A DNA stretch of 64,000 bases, taken from Salinibaculum litoreum. Its GTDB lineage: Archaea > Halobacteriota > Halobacteria > Halobacteriales > Haloarculaceae. Both the position numbers and the translations under genes were made by a program. Positions 17,614 to 24,676 of the stretch are shown piece by piece. The notes below the pieces were generated by a model. It had not been told where the DNA came from and did no database searches. It saw only the letters and a list, made by a program, of their open reading frames with translations. The stretch covers positions 248,001 through 312,000 of the forward strand of contig CP046867.1 in the NCBI GenBank assembly GCA_009789175.1, in the 5' to 3' direction. The first letter of the stretch is position 1. Each line of letters opens with the position of its first letter.

Positions 17614-19086
17614 ATGGTAGAGTTCAAGCCTCGTCAGTTTGAAGAGATCTCACCGGAGGACCGACCAACTCTCACTGAATCGTTCGTTCCCATTATAGGG
17701 ATGATCGGCTTTCTCAGTGTCGGAATCGTTGTATTCGGACTCAGCCCACAATTTCCATTACTGTGGGGTATTGCCTTCACTGGACTGTTCGCTTGGTATC
17801 GCCTCGGGATTTCGTGGGAAGAGTTGTATGACGGCATCAGTGACAGTCTCCTCATGGGGATGCAAGCGATCCTCATCATCTTTCTCGCCTACACGCTTGT
17901 CTCTACGCTGATACTGGCAGGGACGATTCCAACACTCATGTACTACGGGGTAGAGCTGCTTACTCCTCTGATATTCCTCCCGTTGACTGCGATCCTCATC
18001 GCAAGTATCACAATGACAATCGGCTCCTCGTGGACCGCTGTCGGCGCGCTCGGCGTCGCCTTCATCGGTATTGGCTCCGGTCTTGGCATTCCCGCTCCGA
18101 TGACCGCTGGCGCTATCCTCACGGGTGCATACACCGGTGACAAACTGTCCCCCCTGTCGGATACCACGAACCTCGCGGCGGCGGTGACAGACACCGATCT
18201 CTACGACCACATCCGCGCTATGCGACCTGGCTCCACGCTCGCGTTGGGGATCTCAGTTGTACTGTACGCGGTACTTGGGTTGAGTGTCTCCGGAAGTATC
18301 CCTGATGGTCGTATCGCGGCGATTCAGTCGGCCGTTGAGGGTTCCTATGTCGTGACGCCACTCGTCTTCATGCCGTTAGTCCTCATCTTCGGACTTGCCA
18401 TCTACGGGATTCCACCAATCCCGACGCTCGGTGCCGGCATTTTCGCAAGTGCTCCGACAGCGATGATCGTACAGGGCACTGACTTCGCCACCGTGTGGTC
18501 TACAGCGCTGGACGGGACAGCCCCTGAGACGGGCATGGAACTCGTCAACGGCCTGCTAGAGAGCGGCGGGATGACCGACGCTGCGTGGGCCATCACCATA
18601 GTCATCGCCGCGCTCTCTCTTGGTGGGATGTTCGAACGAACCGGAATTCTCGCGGTGCTCGCCCATCATCTGGCTCGTATGTGTCACGGTGCTGGTAGTA
18701 CTACCGGCGTGACTGCTCTTTCGGCCTTCTTGATGAATGTTCTCGCCGCCGAACAGTTCATCAGTATCGTCGTACCAGGGATGTCGCTTCGGAACCTCTA
18801 CAGCGAGCAAGGACTGAAATCTCAGAACCTCTCACGTGCCGTTGAAGCCGCCGGGACGACGACGAGCGCGCTCGTCCCTTGGACCAGTGGGGCGGTCTAC
18901 ATGTCCGGGGTGCTTGGTGTTCCAACCGTGCAGTATGCCCCCTACTACTTCTTCGGTATCTTCTCGCCGATCGTCTTGCTGTTCATGGGCGCGACCGGTT
19001 GGCAGATCAAGTACGTAGACCAGGATGAGTCCGACAGCACCACACCGGCGAACGACGCTGCCGTCTCGGCTGCCGGCGAGGACTGA
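17614..19086 (+). CDS. nhaC: NhaC-type sodium/proton antiporter
   Basis: A 490-residue integral membrane protein with about 11-12 hydrophobic segments. The family signature TGAYTGDKLSPLSDTTNLA lies around residues 168-187 and is repeated in weaker form in the second half (SFLMNVLAAEQFISIVV, TTTSALVPWTSGAVYMSGV). NhaC proteins exchange external protons for internal Na+ and support pH and sodium homeostasis. The ATG at 17614 is preceded by GGAGACC about seven bases upstream. The 200-bp upstream region is AT-rich (TATATACATATA near 17462) and probably contains the promoter. The C-terminal tail is short and acidic. Confidence 0.9.
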   Translation: MVEFKPRQFEEISPEDRPTLTESFVPIIGMIGFLSVGIVVFGLSPQFPLLWGIAFTGLFAWYRLGISWEELYDGISDSLLMGMQAILIIFLAYTLVSTLILAGTIPTLMYYGVELLTPLIFLPLTAILIASITMTIGSSWTAVGALGVAFIGIGSGLGIPAPMTAGAILTGAYTGDKLSPLSDTTNLAAAVTDTDLYDHIRAMRPGSTLALGISVVLYAVLGLSVSGSIPDGRIAAIQSAVEGSYVVTPLVFMPLVLIFGLAIYGIPPIPTLGAGIFASAPTAMIVQGTDFATVWSTALDGTAPETGMELVNGLLESGGMTDAAWAITIVIAALSLGGMFERTGILAVLAHHLARMCHGAGSTTGVTALSAFLMNVLAAEQFISIVVPGMSLRNLYSEQGLKSQNLSRAVEAAGTTTSALVPWTSGAVYMSGVLGVPTVQYAPYYFFGIFSPIVLLFMGATGWQIKYVDQDESDSTTPANDAAVSAAGED

Positions 19087-19277
19087 CGAACTCCTGTCGA
19101 CGAAACGTGGGTTGATTGTCTCGCCTCATCCCGTAGCAGTACCGTTGCATACGGACTGTAGTACGTCGTTTCCGGACCAACCGCGAACCGTATACGTTTG
19201 TCACAATAAGGGCCAGCATGGTTCTGTCCGGGCCACGGCGGAATAGTGTTAAGACGGCGCACCCGAAAGACGGTGAT

Positions 19278-20600
19278 ATGAGCGAGACTGGGGATCCACC
19301 ATCTCCAGCTGGTATCCCGATCCTAGGCAACGGATTAGCATTTTCTCGGGACCCGGTCAGAGCGATGGAATCGTGGGCTACCCACGGGGACCTCGTTCGC
19401 CTCCGCTTCATGGACGAGTCCCTGTACATGGTGACCCACCCGGAACTTATCAAGCAGATACTCGTCGAGGACCAGCACAAGTTCACCATCGGCCCGGAAC
19501 AGCAACAATCCTTCGAGGGAATTGAAGATGCGGCTATGACGACCGCAACGGGTGAGCGGTGGAAACGCCTCAGACGAGCGTCACATCCGGCGTTCACCCG
19601 TGAGAGCATCACCAGTTATGGCGACCGCATGGCGGCGGTGACAGCGCGATTTATCGACGAGTGGGACGAGGGTGAGCGATTCGCCCTGCATCCCGAGATT
19701 CGCCGGCTGACGGTTCAGATTTTAGCTGAGACACTTCTCAATGAGGACATTCGCGGGCAGGAGGACGTAGTTATTGAAGCAGCAGACGCGTTCGTTGACC
19801 GGACCAACTTCCGCAGACCCGGCCAGTTGCTCCCGGACTGGATACCGACGCCAACAGAGCGCCGCTTCCGTCGAGCGGTACAGCATCTTGATACGTTTGT
19901 CGAGGACCTTGTCGCCGAACGGCAATATGCAGAGACAGAGACCAACGAGGACGTGTGCGCGATGTTGCTTGCCGCCCACGAAGATGGTGAATTGACACGT
20001 ACAGAGGTCAAGCAGAACTTGGTTGCATTCCTATTGGCAGGCCACGAGTCCCCCTCGGGTGCGCTCACCCATGTTTGGTATCTGCTTGCCGACCATCCCG
20101 ACGTGTATGAGTCCCTCTGCGAGGAATACGACCAAGTTGTCGAGGGGGACCGGCCAACCATCGCGGACTACGACGCCCTCGAATACACGCAATATGTCGT
20201 CGATGAAACCCTCCGACTCTACCCGCCGACGACAGGTATCAACCGGCAGGCGACTGAATCTGTGACGCTGGATGGCTACGAGTTGCCCCCAGCGGCCCAG
20301 TTTCTGATTCCCCAGTGGGTCCCTCATCGAGACAAGCGATTCTGGGACGAACCGGAGAAGTTTGTTCCCGACCGATGGACCCGCAGCGTCGACCGCCCGG
20401 AGTACGCCTACTTCCCGTTCAGCGGCGGACCCCGCAGTTGTATCGGTGCCGACTTCGCCCGTCAGGAGTTGACGTTAGCGCTGGCAACAATGGTCGGCCA
20501 CGTCACCCTTGACGTGACCACCGATGGGCCGCTGACGTTCATTCCGTCAATTCAACTTCGACCGGCCACCGAGATCACCGCGGAAGTCCACCATCGGTGA
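19278..20600 (+). CDS. Cytochrome P450 monooxygenase
   Basis: A 440-residue soluble P450. The I-helix oxygen-activation motif is AGHESPSGAL, where Ser-Pro replaces the usual Thr-Thr. The K-helix ExxR is ETLR in VVDETLRLYPP, and the heme-ligand loop is FSGGPRSCIGADFARQE with Cys at about residue 388. I chose ATG 19278 because the preceding 20 residues of the longer frame are not P450-like. It resembles the CYP174-type enzymes known in haloarchaea, whose substrates are not established; terpenoid or fatty-acid hydroxylation is plausible. No ferredoxin or reductase gene is adjacent. Confidence 0.93.
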   Translation: MSETGDPPSPAGIPILGNGLAFSRDPVRAMESWATHGDLVRLRFMDESLYMVTHPELIKQILVEDQHKFTIGPEQQQSFEGIEDAAMTTATGERWKRLRRASHPAFTRESITSYGDRMAAVTARFIDEWDEGERFALHPEIRRLTVQILAETLLNEDIRGQEDVVIEAADAFVDRTNFRRPGQLLPDWIPTPTERRFRRAVQHLDTFVEDLVAERQYAETETNEDVCAMLLAAHEDGELTRTEVKQNLVAFLLAGHESPSGALTHVWYLLADHPDVYESLCEEYDQVVEGDRPTIADYDALEYTQYVVDETLRLYPPTTGINRQATESVTLDGYELPPAAQFLIPQWVPHRDKRFWDEPEKFVPDRWTRSVDRPEYAYFPFSGGPRSCIGADFARQELTLALATMVGHVTLDVTTDGPLTFIPSIQLRPATEITAEVHHR

Positions 20601-20639
20601 TTTCGCACCGGCGAGGGTTATGTCCGCGTGTAGTCGTGT

Positions 20640-20810
20640 TCAGGCCTTCGCGCCCGCGACACCGCTGCCGATCGCGACGCCGCAGTCGGTGCAGGCCACC
20701 AGATAAAACCGTTTTGAGGCCTTGAAGAAGCCCGTCGTCGCGTCCATCTCGACAAACTCGACATCGGCTTTCTCGGAGAGCGTCGTCTCACATTCAGGGC
20801 AATGAACCAT
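20640..20810 (-). CDS. Zinc-finger micro-protein, 56 residues (copy 1)
   Basis: A short gene encoding MVHCPECETTL, a central FVEMDATTGFFKASKRFY segment and CTDCGVAIGSGVAGAKA before TGA at 20640-20642. Two CxxC knuckles (CPEC and CTDC) about 37 residues apart would bind one zinc ion. It is a clear paralogue of the gene at 20852-21046 on the same strand, 41 bp away, and shares almost the whole central sequence. Haloarchaea encode many such micro-proteins, mostly of unknown role in stress or regulation. Confidence 0.72.
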   Translation of the reverse strand: MVHCPECETTLSEKADVEFVEMDATTGFFKASKRFYLVACTDCGVAIGSGVAGAKA

Positions 20811-20851
20811 CGCTCTCAGGTTCTGCAGACACAGGTATAGTTCTTATTCTC

Positions 20852-21046
20852 TCAGACAGCACCACCGCCTCCACCGCCCGCTTTCGCCCCGGCAACGCCG
20901 CTCCCCAGAACCGTGCCACATGCCGCACAATTGGCCGTATAGAACCGTTTCGATGCTTTCAGGAATCCCGTCGTGGCATCCATCTCCACGAACTCGATAT
21001 CAGCTGTCTCCTCGAGCGTCGTCCCACAGTCAGGACAGTGGACCAT
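20852..21046 (-). CDS. Zinc-finger micro-protein, 64 residues (copy 2)
   Basis: Starts MVHCPDCGTTLEE and contains CPDC and CAAC zinc knuckles flanking FVEMDATTGFLKASKRFYTANC. It ends with a glycine-rich tail (AKAGGGGGGAV) that copy 1 lacks. It is the upstream member of a tandem duplication with the gene at 20640-20810. The glycine tail may come from repeat expansion. Function is unknown; small two-knuckle proteins of this type are usually single-zinc regulatory or adaptor proteins. Confidence 0.75.
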   Translation of the reverse strand: MVHCPDCGTTLEETADIEFVEMDATTGFLKASKRFYTANCAACGTVLGSGVAGAKAGGGGGGAV

Positions 21047-21203
21047 ACCGATCGTCTCGCCGTGGAGAACTAAACCATCTCTGGAATCGCTGTTTCATGA
21101 ATCACACCGTGGAACCACCGTTTCCTGCAGTAGAACATGAATCCTCGTGAGTATGAGTGGGTCACCGATACCCTATTAGGAGTTTACCCCACTAGTCTTT
21201 CGT

Positions 21204-21839
21204 ATGGCCCCAGCGGTCCAGCCCTCCACAGCGACGACCGGTGCCCGTATGTTGAGCGGTCTCGCTGTCCTCAGCACCATCGTCGCAGCCGGACTGCTCC
21301 TATCGCCAAACCCGCTTGCTGACGCGTTCTTCGCCGGCTGGGTGCTCTTCAGCATTCTGCTCGCCCTCACCGGTTCACTCGGTGCGTGGACGAATCGGAC
21401 GCCGCTGGTCTGGGTGACCGCCCTCTTGATGACGGGGCTCGCCATCATCGGTATGTGGTCGATTGGATTCGTCATCGCCCCGGCTGCACTGCTCCTCCTC
21501 GGGGCGGCCGTTCTTTCACAGCTAGCCGGGCCGCGTGAGGACGTGCAGGCAGCGATTATTGCGGACCCGCCCACGGTCCAGGAAGCAGTGTCGAAGACCG
21601 TGGCCGGTGTCGGCTCCGTCGCCATCGGCGGCTGGCTCGTCTACACGGGCGCCATCACCCAGCATCTGTTCGGTGCCTGTGCAACGGAAACACTGGACTG
21701 CGCCCTCGCCAAGACACATTGGGACGCGGTCGGAATCACCAGTCTCGGGCTGCTCGGGATCGGTCTCGGCGCCTGGCTCATCTGGAGGCAGATCTATATC
21801 GGTCGCGTGCTGGCAGCAGCGAACTCCCAGACCGAATAG
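21204..21839 (+). CDS. Multi-pass membrane protein, 211 residues
   Basis: About six hydrophobic segments: two in the first 65 residues, two around 70-110, one near 145-165 and one near 175-195. A polar loop (residues 112-133) lies in the middle, and an extracellular-looking loop has two cysteines (FGACATETLDCALA) that could form a disulfide. I do not recognise a family. It is followed closely by the remains of a toxin gene on the opposite strand. Confidence 0.7.
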   Translation: MAPAVQPSTATTGARMLSGLAVLSTIVAAGLLLSPNPLADAFFAGWVLFSILLALTGSLGAWTNRTPLVWVTALLMTGLAIIGMWSIGFVIAPAALLLLGAAVLSQLAGPREDVQAAIIADPPTVQEAVSKTVAGVGSVAIGGWLVYTGAITQHLFGACATETLDCALAKTHWDAVGITSLGLLGIGLGAWLIWRQIYIGRVLAAANSQTE

Positions 21840-21926
21840 AATCACAAAGACGGACCGAATAGGAGCCCGTCATTCTGTCGGAGCCAGCCGATCAGAACCC
21901 TACCCTGCACGACGGAATTGAGGGTT

Positions 21927-22289
21927 TCATCGGGTCATGGACACCAGTTCTTCGACGAGGGCAGCGACCGCCCTGTCGACAAGGTCGCTATCAAGACGAC
22001 CCTGCCAGAAGTCGATGTCTTCATGATCGATCGATTGGACGCTCCACGGGACGATTCGGCTCTCATCGGGTGTCCCACCGCGAAGCTAACTCTCTCTGGG
22101 GATGTCGATGAGACCGTCCATCCAGGATTTCGACGTCAACGTTAGCGCGATATACTGGTCGCCGTGGAACGGACGGCCTTCGTGATTCGAGAGGATAAGC
22201 CAGGGCCGAGCGTCCTCGTCACCTTTGAACGGATTAGCCCCGTAGACGACGTCGCCACGTTCGAAAACTGGTGTCTCTTCGTCGGTCAC
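21927..22289 (-). pseudogene. PemK/MazF-like toxin with a premature stop
   Basis: Starts MTDEETPVFERGDVVYGANPF with the family segments ARPWLILSN and GDQYIALTLT, then hits TAG after DIPRES (codon 68, 22086-22088). The same frame continues with convincing toxin sequence: LRGGTPDESRIVPWSV, DFWQGRLDSDLVDRAV and a TGA at 21927-21929. Family members usually have tryptophan at the stop position, so a single TGG-to-TAG change explains it. PemK/MazF toxins are mRNA interferases; the truncated 67-residue product lacks the second half of the fold and should be inactive. It overlaps the antitoxin stop by one base, the standard order for this pair. Confidence 0.8.
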
Positions 22290-23092
22290 TATTCGTCCTC
22301 GACGCTCGGGTGTGATTCCTGCGGTGTGTGCTCGCGCCAGGAATCCTTGTCCTCCGCACCCAGTTGGTCGTTGAACAGCGCCGTTGCTCGTTCGTATCCG
22401 CTGTATCCGTCGAGTCGCTCGGCGTCGTCGGTTATCGCCCAGTACGTCGCCTTGTGTTCGACCAGACCACGATCCTTCAGCCGCGAGAGCGCAGTGCTGA
22501 CTGCACCCTCGTCGACGCCGATCTGGGAGGCGATTTCGCGGGCCTTGAACGCCCGAGCCTCATTGGCGGCTAAGTTCTCTCGAAGCCCCAGATACGTCTG
22601 TAAGTCCCAGTAGGCGTTCTCGTGGATCTCACAGCCCTCGCCACAGACCAGTGAGAACGCTGGAAACGCAACGCGACTCACCTGCTCAGTGACTGTCTCA
22701 GCCTGCTCTAATACGGTTTGGTCAGATGGGTCTGATTCCGTATCCTCAGTATCGTATCTGCGGCTCTGACGCTCTGGTTTGCGCGGGACTGAGACGCCCA
22801 CATTTTGCGCTTTAATGAGGATGGTCCGCGCTGCTGTCTCGACGGTGTCTTGGAGAGCAGCAGTGAACAGATGGTGCCAGCTGCGCCAGAGTGTCGACTG
22901 ATTCGGCACTGACTCTAGGCCGAGTTGATCACAGAGATCGGGGTGTTTGGTGAGGTATTCGACGAGGGCAGTTTCGTGGTCCCAGCCGTGGCATTCTTTC
23001 AGCAGGAACAGGCGAAACAGTGTCTCCATCTCGTAGCTCGTCAAGCCTGCATATTGGTTGTGAGCATCGAATTGGACGTATGCGAGCGGCAC
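22289..23092 (-). CDS. Winged-helix antitoxin fused in frame to a transposase N-terminus
   Basis: An uninterrupted 267-codon frame. Residues 1-170 are the N-terminal part of an IS4-type transposase (LTSYEMETLFRLFLLKECHGWDHE, PNQSTLWRSWHHLF, GEGCEIHENAYWDLQTYLGL). From about residue 175 the sequence is a MarR-like winged helix (ANEARAFKAREIASQIGVDE, LSRLKDRGLVEHKATYWAI) with a polar tail, the usual antitoxin of the adjacent PemK-like toxin. The switch falls at RENLAANEAR, where transposase and antitoxin families share similar words. Translation would begin at GTG 23092. The antitoxin's own start has been replaced, so expression may depend on the transposase part or an internal start. Its toxin partner is disrupted. 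Confidence 0.7.
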   Translation of the reverse strand: MPLAYVQFDAHNQYAGLTSYEMETLFRLFLLKECHGWDHETALVEYLTKHPDLCDQLGLESVPNQSTLWRSWHHLFTAALQDTVETAARTILIKAQNVGVSVPRKPERQSRRYDTEDTESDPSDQTVLEQAETVTEQVSRVAFPAFSLVCGEGCEIHENAYWDLQTYLGLRENLAANEARAFKAREIASQIGVDEGAVSTALSRLKDRGLVEHKATYWAITDDAERLDGYSGYERATALFNDQLGAEDKDSWREHTPQESHPSVEDE

Positions 23093-23385
23093 TGCAGGGA
23101 CGAATTGATCAACGGTATCGTGATCGTCATGCTGGAACGAGGTTTCCGCAACGAGACGAACATCCGATTCTACTCCGGGCAGCGACGTGCGATCGAACAG
23201 CGGGCTCGACTCATACGTGGGCCAATCGACGTAGGATAGCTGGGCGATCTGCCGGAAGACAGTACGTCAAGATTCACGTGTCAGGGCCACAGCGGGATGG
23301 TGGTGGTGACACGCTCAAGTATTCGTCCAACTGCTCAGTAAAGAGGAGGAGTTCAGCAAACAGACTACGCTATTGGATAGCCCCC
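22560..23385 (-). mobile_element. ISH-type (IS4 family) transposase N-terminal remnant
   Basis: Minus-strand sequence from about 23385 encodes pieces of a transposase N-terminus: LLFTEQLDEYLSV in one frame, then RTVFRQIAQLSYVDWPTYESSPLFDRTSLPG in another after a frameshift and a TGA at 23267-23269. The sequence then runs into the fused antitoxin frame. The catalytic DDE region is missing. The RTVFR ... WP.Y.S block also occurs at 58910-59109, and the C-terminal part of the same family is at 52918-53560, so at least three partial copies are scattered in the window. Confidence 0.65.
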
Positions 23386-23473
23386 CAGCGTGACTCGTTT
23401 AAACCCACTGCACCGTTTTCGGGCCCATTAGCGTCCCGTGGCCATTAGGGACCGTCGAACCCTCCCTCAACAC

Positions 23474-24124
23474 ATGGCGTCCCTGACTGATTCCCTGCCG
23501 GGCACCAGCCCCGTCCGTCGTGCCGCTTACGCCGTGGGGCTGGTCGCGCTGTTCGGCGTCGTGTTCGATTTTACCTGGTCGCAGGCCATCGTCGTCACAG
23601 TCATCGTGCTCGTGGGTGAGTCCGTCGAACTCGCGCGTCCGCTGCCCGGACTGGACGAACGCGACGTCCGACTCGCGCTCGGTCTCGTCGCCATGCCTGC
23701 CGGTGGCCTTGCTTACTGGGTGCAGGGAGACACGACAGTCGCAGCGGTCGGGGTCGGCGGCGGTGGCTGGCTCGCGTTGGACGCACTCTATAGCCTCCGG
23801 GAGGGCATCCGGTCGAATGACGACGGGATGGTTGAGGCCGACTCCAGTGAGGTGTTCCTGTCGATGCAGGTTGGCCACCTCGTCGCCGAGGAACTGAAAG
23901 ACGGCCCGAAGACGGCCCCGGAACTCGCTGACGCCTGTGACATGACCGAGTCACGCGTCCGCGAGGCACTGGAGTACCACGAGCGGGCAGATACCGCCTA
24001 CAGGGACGGCAACCAGTGGCATCTCGACGAGTCGAAAATCGGAGCGTGGGCGTTCGTCCGGGACAATACCCGGCGTGCCCTGGCCCGGTTTTTCCGTCCG
24101 TTCCGGTTGTTTGTGCTGTCGTGA
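23474..24124 (+). CDS. Membrane protein with C-terminal winged-helix domain
   Basis: A 216-residue protein from ATG 23474; an in-frame GTG at 23438 would add 12 residues without features. Residues 15-100 hold about four hydrophobic segments (YAVGLVALFGVVFDF, AIVVTVIVLVG, LALGLVAMPAGGLAYWV, VGVGGGGWLALDAL). From about residue 125 a winged-helix pattern appears: VAEELKDGPKTAPELADACDMTESRVREALEYH with a short wing. A membrane-tethered DNA-binding protein could couple a surface signal to transcription. It lies about 500 bp from the end of the giant-protein locus and faces it convergently. Confidence 0.65.
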   Translation: MASLTDSLPGTSPVRRAAYAVGLVALFGVVFDFTWSQAIVVTVIVLVGESVELARPLPGLDERDVRLALGLVAMPAGGLAYWVQGDTTVAAVGVGGGGWLALDALYSLREGIRSNDDGMVEADSSEVFLSMQVGHLVAEELKDGPKTAPELADACDMTESRVREALEYHERADTAYRDGNQWHLDESKIGAWAFVRDNTRRALARFFRPFRLFVLS

Positions 24125-24316
24125 CTACTTGTCGTCGGTCCTCTCAGCCCGTTGACTACGACCTGTGGCACGACGATTTTTTCTGCGTTTTCCCATTCAT
24201 AGGCGAGTTTACGACCCTCGACGCGCCATCCATCTTGTGCGATACATTCTGATAGAAGCTATCTATAGTCGTTTCCCGGATCGGGACACCGTTCGCACAA
24301 TACCGTTGCTCCCGTC

Positions 24317-24676
24317 TCAGTCTTTCTCAGGCCGTGTGTCAACGACGACGCCAGTAGCGCCCACAACTAGGAACAGTACACCGACGACCGTGGCCACGAG
24401 CACCCCGTTCTCAACGCCGTACCCACATAGTAGGACACCGAACACTGCGGCTATCACTCCGAGAGCGTCCCTCGCGCTCGACGCTCGGGAGATGACCACT
24501 GTGGCACCGAGTATCCCGCCGAGTGCGACAACGATACCGAGCCAGTACACCGACCCGGGCAAGGAGATGCCGAGAGCGGCGACAGTCCCCACGACTGTGG
24601 CGATACCCAGCCCCGCCGCGGCGAGACGGCCCGTCCACCGGACAGCGTCCTCGCTGGGCTCAGAGCTATCACTCAT
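24317..24676 (-). CDS. Four-helix membrane protein coupled to the giant protein gene
   Basis: A 119-residue protein from ATG 24676. This start overlaps the giant gene's stop by 8 bp (ATGAGTGA), which decides it over longer frames running inside the giant gene. After an acidic N-terminus it has four hydrophobic segments (LAAAGLGIATVVGTVAAL, VYWLGIVVALGGILGATVV, ALGVIAAVFGVLLCGYG, LVATVVGVLFLVVGATGVV) and a short charged tail. The tight coupling suggests a role in anchoring, exporting or stabilising the giant surface protein. The family is not recognised. Confidence 0.72.
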   Translation of the reverse strand: MSDSSEPSEDAVRWTGRLAAAGLGIATVVGTVAALGISLPGSVYWLGIVVALGGILGATVVISRASSARDALGVIAAVFGVLLCGYGVENGVLVATVVGVLFLVVGATGVVVDTRPEKD

